In this document: in pieces, positions 23,923 through 31,662 of the stretch
Layout of the letters: each line of letters starts with the position of its first letter
How positions within the stretch are numbered: the first letter of the stretch is position 1
DNA from: Sulfurimonas sp.
GTDB lineage: Bacteria > Campylobacterota > Campylobacteria > Campylobacterales > Sulfurimonadaceae
Assembly (NCBI RefSeq): GCF_023229105.1
Contig: NZ_JALNZY010000014.1
Location: 1 to 36,969 of the forward strand
DNA: 36,969 nt
Direction: 5' to 3'
Notes under the pieces: model-generated
Database searches by the model: none
What the model was told of the DNA's origin: nothing
The model's input: only the letters and a program-made list of their open reading frames with translations
Program-made: the position numbers and the translations under genes

Positions 23923-24662
23923 TGGGTAAAGTTTATTTAACCGGTGCGGGTCCTGGAGATATAGAACTGCTAACTTTAAAAGCACTCAGAGTAATTAAAG
24001 AGGCGGATATAATCATTTATGACCGTTTAGCAAATCCGGACATACTAAAAGAGGCAAAAAGTGGCTGTGAGTTTGTATATGTCGGAAAAGAAGATGGTAG
24101 GCATATTATGCCCCAAGATGATATAAATGAAGTAATCTACCAAAATGCCATTAAGTATGAGAATGTAGTGCGTCTTAAAGGTGGAGATCCATTTGTGTTT
24201 GGGCGCGGCGGCGAAGAGGCTCTTTACCTCCATGAAAGAGGTATTAAATTTGAAGTGATTCCCGGTATCACATCTTCAATTAGTGCTCCTGCATACGCTG
24301 GCATACCAGTGACTCATCGCGGTGTTGCGGTCAGTTTTAGAGTTGTTACAGGGCATGAGTCCCCGCATAAAAAAGAGTCTCAGATTCCTTGGGAAACATT
24401 TAAAACCGATGATACAATCATATTTTTAATGGGTCTTCACAACCTTCCTAAGATAAGCAAAAAACTTATTGAAATAGGAAAACCAGAGGATTGTCCATGT
24501 GCCGTAATCTCTAAAGGAACAACTAAAGATCAAATTGTTGTTATAGGAACACTTAAAGATATTGTAGAAAAAACCAAAGATGTTCCAACTCCGGCACTTA
24601 TTGTTGTTGGAAGAGTCGTTGAACTTAGAAAACAGCTGCAGTGGTTTGAGGAAAATGTCTAA
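23922..24662 (+). CDS. nirE: uroporphyrinogen-III C-methyltransferase, NirE/CobA type
   Basis: Methylates uroporphyrinogen III twice with SAM to give precorrin-2, the entry to siroheme and heme d1. The 246-residue length equals that of stand-alone CobA/NirE enzymes. GAGPGDIELLTLKAL near the N-terminus and RLKGGDPFVFGRGGEEA (about 85-101) are diagnostic. It has no CysG dehydrogenase/chelatase domain. Location within the nir cluster suggests NirE; it may also serve general siroheme synthesis. Its 3' end overlaps the kinase gene by 8 bases. Confidence 0.93.
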   Translation: MGKVYLTGAGPGDIELLTLKALRVIKEADIIIYDRLANPDILKEAKSGCEFVYVGKEDGRHIMPQDDINEVIYQNAIKYENVVRLKGGDPFVFGRGGEEALYLHERGIKFEVIPGITSSISAPAYAGIPVTHRGVAVSFRVVTGHESPHKKESQIPWETFKTDDTIIFLMGLHNLPKISKKLIEIGKPEDCPCAVISKGTTKDQIVVIGTLKDIVEKTKDVPTPALIVVGRVVELRKQLQWFEENV

Positions 24663-26178
24663 ACTCCCCGATACAACTCAAGCAGTTTTAATCGCACCAA
24701 ATATATACTGGGTCGGCATGTACCTAAAAAACGACCCCTTTCAGTGCCACCCATACCTAATTATAAACGGCAATGAATCCATTCTAATTGATCCGGGCTC
24801 CATGATTGAGTTTAGTGAAACAATTAGAAAAGTAAAAACCCTTATAGATATGAAAGATATTAAATACATTATTCTTCATCATCAAGACCCGGATTTAGCA
24901 GCAGCGGTACCAGAGATTGAAAAGCTTATAAACAGAGATGACCTTCAAATAGTAACGCACTCCAGAATATCACTTTTAATCAAACACTATCTTGTAACCT
25001 CTAGCTACTATAACATAGATCAACATGACAACAAGCTAATAACCTCCAGCGGTTTTGAGCTTGAATTTTTATTGACTCCCTACTGCCACTCTCCCGGAGC
25101 ATTTGTCAGTTATGACCCTGATTCAAAAATTCTTTTTTCAGGTGATATCTTTGGTGGTATTGAGGAGTCTTGGGATTTTTATGCGGATGAGACCTACTTC
25201 TCAAAAGCAAAACAGTTTCATCAGGAGTATATGCCAAGCAAGGATATCTTTAACTACGCGTTAAAGAAAATTGAAAAACTAGATATAGAGATGATTGCTC
25301 CTCAACATGGCTCCATCATAGAGAAAAAATATATTGCAAAACTAATTCAAGATATGAAAAATCTCGATTGTGGCTTATATATAGAAGAGAAATATAATCA
25401 AGAGCTCACTGACACCATAGAGGAGTTGAAAAAAAAAGAACAAGCCTTAAAGGAGCATAGTTTACTGCTCTTAGAACAATCAAAAAGAGCTGAAATCGGG
25501 GAGATGATTGGAAATATCGCACATCAATGGCGCCAGCCCTTAGCAATAATCAACACCTCCCTTGCAATACTAAAAGAGAAAAACAAAGCAGATATGCTAA
25601 GCAAAGAGGAGATAGCAGACAAACTTCAAAAGATGGAAAAACGCGTACTCTATATGTCTGAAACTATAGAAGATTTTATGAATTATTACACTCCAGATAG
25701 AGAAAAATCTTACTTTAACATAAAAGAGGCTGTAGAAAAAGCGCTTGATATTGTAAATTTAAAATCCAATAGGAGTATTCATTTAAATCTTTTGCTAAAT
25801 GATACGCATAATATCTATGGGCAAATAAATGAATTTGTACAGGTAGTTGTTTCTATATTATCAAATATCAATGATTTAATAGCAATCAAAAAAGCAGAGG
25901 AGACCAACATAACTATTTCGCTCTATGAGCAAAATAGTCTTATCACTCTTATCATTAAAGATGATTGTGGTGGAATTGAGGAGGAGAATTTAAACAAAAT
26001 ATTTGATCCATACTTCACAACAAAACATAAGTCAATGGGAACCGGACTTGGTCTTCATATTGCAAAAATGATTATAGAGGACAATATGAATGGCAATTTA
26101 AGCGCAAAAAATATCTACCTTGATGATGGTAGAAAAATTGGAGCAGAATTTATTATAAGAGTAAAAAATGAAAGTTGA
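24655..26178 (+). CDS. sensor histidine kinase with di-iron ODP/flavodiiron-like MBL domain
   Basis: 507 residues from ATG 24655, which has GAGGA upstream and lies in the end of nirE. Residues 10-235 form a metallo-beta-lactamase fold of the flavodiiron/ODP class: HHQDPD (His76, Asp78, Asp80), His145 in YCHSPGAF, Asp164 in SGDIFGG and His218 in PQHG, a full di-iron ligand set. No flavodoxin domain follows. A coiled coil (about 245-280) leads to the H-box GNIAHQWRQP (His290) and an HATPase domain with DDCGGI and GTGLGL. No membrane helix, so a cytoplasmic sensor, likely of O2 or NO (inference). Confidence 0.88.
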   Translation: MSKLPDTTQAVLIAPNIYWVGMYLKNDPFQCHPYLIINGNESILIDPGSMIEFSETIRKVKTLIDMKDIKYIILHHQDPDLAAAVPEIEKLINRDDLQIVTHSRISLLIKHYLVTSSYYNIDQHDNKLITSSGFELEFLLTPYCHSPGAFVSYDPDSKILFSGDIFGGIEESWDFYADETYFSKAKQFHQEYMPSKDIFNYALKKIEKLDIEMIAPQHGSIIEKKYIAKLIQDMKNLDCGLYIEEKYNQELTDTIEELKKKEQALKEHSLLLLEQSKRAEIGEMIGNIAHQWRQPLAIINTSLAILKEKNKADMLSKEEIADKLQKMEKRVLYMSETIEDFMNYYTPDREKSYFNIKEAVEKALDIVNLKSNRSIHLNLLLNDTHNIYGQINEFVQVVVSILSNINDLIAIKKAEETNITISLYEQNSLITLIIKDDCGGIEEENLNKIFDPYFTTKHKSMGTGLGLHIAKMIIEDNMNGNLSAKNIYLDDGRKIGAEFIIRVKNES

Positions 26179-26857
26179 AAAAATCAAAGATATGTCCATC
26201 TTACTTGCTGAAGATGAGACTGAACTACGTGAAACTTTATCTGAATATCTACAGATATTCTTCAGTAGAGTCTATACCGCAGCATGTGGAAATGAAGCGT
26301 ATGATATATACAAACAGAAGAGACCGGAGATTATTTTAACAGATATAAATATGCCGAATCTTGATGGCTTAGATATGATTGCAAAAATAAGAAAAGACGA
26401 TAAAGAGACGAGAATTATCGTTATGAGCGCTCACTCTGATCAAGAGAAGCTTCTTAGTGCTATAAAACTCCATCTTGAAACATATCTTATAAAACCTATA
26501 AAAACCGACGCTCTCAAAAATATTTTACTTGGAACTGTAAATCTTATAAGAAAGACTACTAACAAAATTTATATAAGTGAGACTATATTTTGGGATTACG
26601 ATACAGATACGCTTTGGAAAAACAACAAAGAGATAAAACTTAGAAAAATGGAAACTCTACTATTGAAGCTACTCTTCTCAGAGCCAAACCACTGTTTTTC
26701 AGGCAAAGATATTTTTATCTCTTTGCATGAAGAAAAAAAGGAAAAAGAGTTCTCCTCACATGCTATAACATCCCTTATGAAGAGAATCCGCACAAAACTG
26801 CCCGAGGGAGTAATCCACAATATATATGGCTCAGGCTATAAAGTTATTCCTGTTTAA
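26168..26857 (+). CDS. OmpR-type response regulator
   Basis: 229 residues: receiver domain (about 8-125) with phospho-acceptor Asp59 in LTDINMP, acidic pocket in LLAEDE and switch Lys109 in LIKP, followed by a winged-helix DNA-binding domain (about 140-229) ending RIRTKLPEGVIHNIYGSGYK. It overlaps the kinase gene by 11 bases and is its evident partner. Targets are unknown; the nor/nir genes upstream are the natural guess. Both its stop codon and that of the convergent gene sit inside one hairpin. Confidence 0.92.
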   Translation: MKVEKIKDMSILLAEDETELRETLSEYLQIFFSRVYTAACGNEAYDIYKQKRPEIILTDINMPNLDGLDMIAKIRKDDKETRIIVMSAHSDQEKLLSAIKLHLETYLIKPIKTDALKNILLGTVNLIRKTTNKIYISETIFWDYDTDTLWKNNKEIKLRKMETLLLKLLFSEPNHCFSGKDIFISLHEEKKEKEFSSHAITSLMKRIRTKLPEGVIHNIYGSGYKVIPV

Positions 26858-26876
26858 GAGTTTTTAAAACTCTTAA
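26854..26876. terminator. bidirectional terminator containing two stop codons
   Basis: TTAAGAGTTTT and AAAACTCTTAA are perfect 11-base arms around one T. The regulator's TAA is in the left arm and the Sel1 gene's TAA in the right arm. Runs of T within each arm make it work in both directions. Confidence 0.65.
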
Positions 26877-27577
26877 TAGTTCTGCAGCTTATATTTTTTA
26901 TATAGCTTTTCGGCTTCTTTGTTTCCTATATCTACTGCTTTTTGCGCCCATACTTTTGCTTTGTCAAACTTCTCTTGTTCGCAATATATCTCTGCAAGCA
27001 GATAATAAGCACTTTCGTCACCGTCTGCCGCATTTTTCTCAAGCCACTTTGAAGCGTCCTCAAAGTTTAATAGTTGCATATAAACACGCCCAATATTTTG
27101 CTCTGCTATTTTATGTCCTGAAATTGCAGCACTCTCTAGAAGCTGGGCTGATTTGGTAACATTTAAATCCACTCCCTCGCCGTTATAATACATTAGTGCC
27201 AAATCGTACTTAGCATTTGCATTATCTTGCTCAGAGGATTTACTCAGTAGCTCAAAAGCTTTTTTGGTATCTTTTTTTACATTGTTGCCGCGCAAGTAAA
27301 ACATCCCTAAATCATACTGGGCATTTGCATTTGCACTGTTTGCCGATTGCTCAAGCCAGTATATAGATTTTTCAATATCTTTTTTTGTACCTAAGCCATT
27401 TGCATAAAGATAACTAAGCGCACTTTGAGCAACTCCATCACCACTCTTTGCATTTTTTTCATAAATCTTAAATGCTCTCTCATAATCACTCTTTTTAAAG
27501 GCTTCAAGCGCCTCTTTATTGTCTGCTTGAAGGTTAAAAAGCAACATAAACCCCACAATTATAAACTTGAACATCAT
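26873..27577 (-). CDS. exported Sel1-repeat (TPR-like) protein
   Basis: 234 residues with an N-terminal signal peptide (about 1-18). The rest is a chain of about five to six Sel1-like repeats; clear copies are ALSYLYANGLGTKKDIEKSI, LGMFYLRGNNVKKDTKKAF and LALMYYNGEGVDLNVTKSA. Such solenoids bind partner proteins in the periplasm or outer membrane; no catalytic residues are seen, and the partner is unknown. It stands 24 bases downstream in map order from the symporter gene but its own ATG lies at 27577 after AAAAGG, so it could be last of a minus-strand operon or separate. Confidence 0.85.
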   Translation of the reverse strand: MMFKFIIVGFMLLFNLQADNKEALEAFKKSDYERAFKIYEKNAKSGDGVAQSALSYLYANGLGTKKDIEKSIYWLEQSANSANANAQYDLGMFYLRGNNVKKDTKKAFELLSKSSEQDNANAKYDLALMYYNGEGVDLNVTKSAQLLESAAISGHKIAEQNIGRVYMQLLNFEDASKWLEKNAADGDESAYYLLAEIYCEQEKFDKAKVWAQKAVDIGNKEAEKLYKKYKLQNY

Positions 27578-27601
27578 TAGCCTTTTAATATTAATCTCTT
27601 A

Positions 27602-28825
27602 TTATACATTGGACTTTTTAATCTTTTGTAACTGGTCTATAATTTTCACAACAACCAAGTCAGATGTAACATTTATGGATGTTCTTGCCATATCTAAAAT
27701 TCTATCTACCGCTATTATTACGGCAATATACTCAACAGCCAAGCCAAGCTGATTTAAAATTACAACCATCATAACCAAGGAGGCACTCGGAAGTGCAGCA
27801 ACACCAACGCTAAGGGCAACAACTGTTAACCCAAGAACAAGCTGCTCGCTCAGAGTTAAATCAACTCCCGCAAGATGCGAGATATAAAGAACCGCCACTG
27901 TTAGATATGCCGCTGTTCCGTCCATAGAGACAGTAGCTCCAAGAGGTAGCACAAAGGAGGCATTTTTTTCATCAACTCCGCCAACTTCTTCTACTACTCG
28001 CATAGATACAGGTAGTGTTGCGGTACTTGATGCAGTAGAAAAAGCCATTATCAGGGCTTCTCGTATATCGATTAAATATCTATATGGATTAATCCGCCCA
28101 AAAAAAGCCAAAACAGCAGGCAAAGTCACTATGGCATGAAAAACCAAAACAGCAATAACCATTAGAACATATTTCCAAAGCCCCAAAATTATCTCTACTC
28201 CCTGCTCTGCTATAACGTATGAGATAAGGCTAAACACGCCTATTGGTGTCAACTTGATAACCCACTCTGCCATTGTGAGCATCGCATTTGTAACAGCGCT
28301 AAAAAACTCCAACATCAAAAGTTGTCTCTCTTGTTTTAGATGCAGCGAGGCTACTCCAAATAGAGCTGAAAATAGAATAATCTGCATCATAGAGCCATTT
28401 GCAAGAGCGTTAAATATATTTGCAGGTATAAAACTTAAAATCATTCCACTAAAAGAAAACGGCGCAACCTCAGAAGCTTTTGCATACTCAAGTCCCTCAG
28501 CGGAGACTACTTCTCCAATAGGCACCATATTCATAGCTGCTATTGCTGCAAGAACAGCTAGCGCTGTTGTTAAAATATAAAGAAAAACTGTCTTGAGTCC
28601 TATCTCCTTTAGGCTTTGTAAATTCCCAAGCCCTACTATAGAGACATAAATACTTGAAAAAACAAGCGGCACCACTATCATCTTTAGAAAACTTATAAAA
28701 ATCTGCCCTATTACCTGCTGTTTTAATGCAAGATGAGGCAAAAAAATTCCAAAAAGAACTCCTAAAATTATCCCTAAAAGAACCAGTCTGTTAGTAGTGG
28801 AATACTTTTTGAACTTTTGTATCAT
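27602..28825 (-). CDS. dicarboxylate/amino acid:cation symporter (DAACS family)
   Basis: I prefer the ATG at 28825 (407 residues, MIQKFKKYSTTNRL) to the TTG at 28861, which would overlap mgtE. The protein has the family's eight helices and two re-entrant loops: the serine-rich STASSTATLP loop and the VSMDGTAAYLTV stretch that form the substrate and Na+/H+ sites in GltPh/DctA relatives. It would import C4-dicarboxylates or acidic amino acids. It follows mgtE by 13 bases. Confidence 0.9.
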   Translation of the reverse strand: MIQKFKKYSTTNRLVLLGIILGVLFGIFLPHLALKQQVIGQIFISFLKMIVVPLVFSSIYVSIVGLGNLQSLKEIGLKTVFLYILTTALAVLAAIAAMNMVPIGEVVSAEGLEYAKASEVAPFSFSGMILSFIPANIFNALANGSMMQIILFSALFGVASLHLKQERQLLMLEFFSAVTNAMLTMAEWVIKLTPIGVFSLISYVIAEQGVEIILGLWKYVLMVIAVLVFHAIVTLPAVLAFFGRINPYRYLIDIREALIMAFSTASSTATLPVSMRVVEEVGGVDEKNASFVLPLGATVSMDGTAAYLTVAVLYISHLAGVDLTLSEQLVLGLTVVALSVGVAALPSASLVMMVVILNQLGLAVEYIAVIIAVDRILDMARTSINVTSDLVVVKIIDQLQKIKKSNV

Positions 28826-28838
28826 GCAGGCATCATCA

Positions 28839-30167
28839 CTAGAGTAAAATATATGTTGCAAGAGCTAAAAAGCTAAAGAACCCGACAACATCAGTTACCA
28901 TGCTTAAGATAACCGTGCTTCCTATTGCGGGGTCGATATTTATTCTTTTTAAAAAGAGCGGTATTGCTGCTCCAAAAAGACCCGCCATTAAAAAATTAAT
29001 CATCATGCTTAGTGCCATTACAACACCGAGCATATTTATATTAAACCAAACAGCAGCAACTACTCCTACAACAAATGAGAATATAAGCCCATTCATCAAA
29101 GAGATTAGAACCTCTTTTTTGATAGTTCTCATAGCATCACCCTGGGAGATTGCACCAAGAGCAAGTTGTCTTACAACAACGGTCAAGCTTTGAGTTCCCA
29201 CATTTCCACCCATGGAAGCGACAATAGGCATTAAAATCGCTAGTGCGACCAAACTCTCTAAAGTATCCGCAAAAAGACCAATAGTGATAGAGACAAAAAT
29301 AGCTGTCAAGAGGTTAACCCCAAGCCAAGAGGCTCTTTTTTTACCTGCTTTAAATATCTCTTCATCCTCCTCAGCCTTATCATTGACTCCTGCAAGATTA
29401 TACATCTGCTCGGTTGCATGCTCATTGATAATATCGTAAATATCATCAGATGTAATGCGCCCCAACAAAACCCCGTAAGCATTTATAATAGGCATGACGT
29501 AGAGGTCATACTCTTCAAAATAACGAACTACCTCTTTTATATTTTCTCTATCTTGCGCTTTTTTAGGTTCAAAACTATCTCCACTAGCCTCTATATTTTT
29601 TATCAGCGTTTTATCAAAGTCAAAAATAAGCAAATCATCCAGACCGATTGTAAAGAGAAGTTTTTTATCGTTGCCGATTATAAATAGATTTTGAACATTT
29701 TCTATCTTGTTGGCTTTTCTAAGTTCGGCAAATCTTTTTATTACGTCATGAACTATCTCATCTTTATTTGCTGTAAAGACTTCAAGTTGCATATACGCAC
29801 CGGCTTCTTCTTGAGTGTATGACTGAAGCTTTGTAATCTCCTGCTTATCGATTTCATTAAGAGTGTCAAAAACTTTAGAAGCTACGCTCTCATCAACCCC
29901 TTGAAGTTCATGCATAAAATCGACTTGGTCATCGCTCTCAAGTGCCGTTACGGCATCTCTTAGCTCCTCAACACTGAAATTCTCTACAACATTATCAAAA
30001 TATCTCTCAGGAAGAGCGAGTGCTACATCTCCGATTAAATCTTTGGGCACAAGCCTTAGAGATGCGACAAAATCACTATCATCAAGCTGCTTGAGTATTT
30101 TTGCTATATCTGAGGGGTGAATCTCGTTTGGTTCATGGGCACTTAGGTACTCTTGGAGTTTATTCAT
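28839..30167 (-). CDS. mgtE: magnesium transporter MgtE
   Basis: 442 residues with the MgtE plan: N-terminal superhelical domain (about 1-125), two CBS domains (about 130-250; SDDIYDIINEHATEQ is typical) that gate by cytosolic Mg2+, and five membrane helices (about 275-442) with the signature MGGNVGTQSL. The channel/transporter imports Mg2+ (or Co2+). The start ATG at 30167 lies 12 bases after the YceI-like gene stop, suggesting a shared transcript. Confidence 0.95.
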   Translation of the reverse strand: MNKLQEYLSAHEPNEIHPSDIAKILKQLDDSDFVASLRLVPKDLIGDVALALPERYFDNVVENFSVEELRDAVTALESDDQVDFMHELQGVDESVASKVFDTLNEIDKQEITKLQSYTQEEAGAYMQLEVFTANKDEIVHDVIKRFAELRKANKIENVQNLFIIGNDKKLLFTIGLDDLLIFDFDKTLIKNIEASGDSFEPKKAQDRENIKEVVRYFEEYDLYVMPIINAYGVLLGRITSDDIYDIINEHATEQMYNLAGVNDKAEEDEEIFKAGKKRASWLGVNLLTAIFVSITIGLFADTLESLVALAILMPIVASMGGNVGTQSLTVVVRQLALGAISQGDAMRTIKKEVLISLMNGLIFSFVVGVVAAVWFNINMLGVVMALSMMINFLMAGLFGAAIPLFLKRINIDPAIGSTVILSMVTDVVGFFSFLALATYILL

Positions 30168-30179
30168 AGGCAGATTGTA

Positions 30180-30707
30180 TTAAAATGTAGCTTTAATCAA
30201 CAAATCAACCTGATCGCGCACGCACATAAATATCATACAAGGCATTTTGATGCCGTAATCACTCATTAGAATCATTGAAGAAGCATCTATTGTTAAGCTA
30301 CCTTCTACTGTAGTTATTTTAGCATTTGCGCTCAACTCTTTTTTTTCACCGTGAAAATCCAGTATGCCGTTAATAGTGTAGCTATCTTCTGCATCAGCTT
30401 TTGTAACATTAGTTATGGTGTATGTGGCAAGCTTAAACTTATCTGTTTGAAGCTCTTCGTACATGCTCTTGTCTCTATCACCTTTATCGCTTGTAAAAAG
30501 AGTTATTTCAACCCAAAATTTCCCTTTAATAGTAGTAATATCATTGTTCTGTATAGTTATACTAGCATTAAGATAGTTATTTGTCGGATCAATAGTTTTA
30601 TCCATAAGCATCTCTGTATGTGCAGCCACATAACCGCTCTTTAACTCCAGATTAAGCGCCAATAACGGAAGAGCTAAAAGCAGCATCATAAACATCTTTT
30701 TCATCAT
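30180..30707 (-). CDS. periplasmic YceI-like protein
   Basis: 175 residues with a signal peptide (about 1-18). The mature part fits the YceI lipocalin-like fold: alternating beta strands with ILDFHGEKKELSANAKI and the final SMILMSDYGIKMPCMIFMCVRDQVDL. YceI proteins bind isoprenoid-type lipids such as quinones. Two Cys (MPCMIFMCV) are six residues apart. Assignment is by pattern only. AAGGAT precedes the ATG at 30707. Confidence 0.65.
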   Translation of the reverse strand: MMKKMFMMLLLALPLLALNLELKSGYVAAHTEMLMDKTIDPTNNYLNASITIQNNDITTIKGKFWVEITLFTSDKGDRDKSMYEELQTDKFKLATYTITNVTKADAEDSYTINGILDFHGEKKELSANAKITTVEGSLTIDASSMILMSDYGIKMPCMIFMCVRDQVDLLIKATF

Positions 30708-30753
30708 AAATCCTTATTCTATAAATTAGCACAATTTTAGCATATATTTTATT

Positions 30754-31662
30754 TTAATATATAACTTCTAAGAGAGCAACTGTCAAACCAAGACCGGATG
30801 CTATCCAGCCGACAAAAATCATCATAAAGGCAAGCTTATAGATGCTCACCTCTTTGCTCAAAGTCGTAAAAACCACAACGTTATAGTATGAGATTGTAAA
30901 AGGATAAAGCATGGCTAATGCAACAGTCCACCCAGAGTATGAGAGCATATAGCTCCCAATAAAGATGACCGCTATAAAAATATGTTTCTTTATTTTTGAC
31001 ATCTTTAGATAGTAAGCAGCCACAAGACCCAAAAGATGAAATGTTATGATTGTATAAGTGTATTTTGACCAGATTCCCAAATCTGCATGTCTTGATAAAG
31101 TTTCAAAAAGATTGGAGTCCAAAAATATCCATAACATTAGAGGCAGATACTGCAAATATGGATGTGAAACCTCCTTAGAATCTGCTTCAACCCTATAATC
31201 TCTAAGCATAAATGCACTAAAAAGAGCAATTAGAGTAAATAAAACAGCCATAAAAGTTCTGTGCTGGGCATCATACGTAAAAAAGTAAGTACCTATCGTA
31301 TAAGCAATAGCAAGCGCTACAAGAAGCTCTTTTTGTTGCTTTGCTTTAAAGAGGTAAATTCCCAAAGGAGCCATAATACCCACTGAAATACCTAAGAGAA
31401 AAAGAGTGAAGCTGTTGTATTGAGGGTAGATAAAGGACAATATTAATTGCAGGCTTAAAGCGATTATTATCTTGTGTATAGGCTTACTAACTCTTGCCCA
31501 AGAGACTCCGCCTGCAATAGTTCCAAAAACACCTCCCACAAACATAGGAAAAAGCGTTATTAAATCGGAGTTGTAATATTCGACCACTCCTGTTTGAACT
31601 ATCAAAAGATAGTAACATAACTCAAATCCAAGAAGTAAAACAAGAGCTAACGAGTGAATCAT
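30754..31662 (-). CDS. polytopic membrane protein of unknown function
   Basis: 302 residues with about nine to ten hydrophobic helices and short charged loops (for example MLRDYRVEADSKEVSHPYLQ). Gly-rich helices such as FVGGVFGTIAGGVSW resemble MFS-type transporters, but the protein is about three quarters of normal MFS length and I do not assign it. It is the last gene of the NorB-like/ABC operon, its ATG overlapping the upstream stop by four bases, so it probably works with that protein. A short AT-rich gap follows. Confidence 0.7.
   Translation of the reverse strand: MIHSLALVLLLGFELCYYLLIVQTGVVEYYNSDLITLFPMFVGGVFGTIAGGVSWARVSKPIHKIIIALSLQLILSFIYPQYNSFTLFLLGISVGIMAPLGIYLFKAKQQKELLVALAIAYTIGTYFFTYDAQHRTFMAVLFTLIALFSAFMLRDYRVEADSKEVSHPYLQYLPLMLWIFLDSNLFETLSRHADLGIWSKYTYTIITFHLLGLVAAYYLKMSKIKKHIFIAVIFIGSYMLSYSGWTVALAMLYPFTISYYNVVVFTTLSKEVSIYKLAFMMIFVGWIASGLGLTVALLEVIY

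Noticed and set aside
24655..25380. Plain MBL-fold hydrolase fused to a kinase
   Set aside because: The first metal motif is HHQDPD rather than HxHxDH, and the ligand set fits the di-iron flavodiiron/ODP class.
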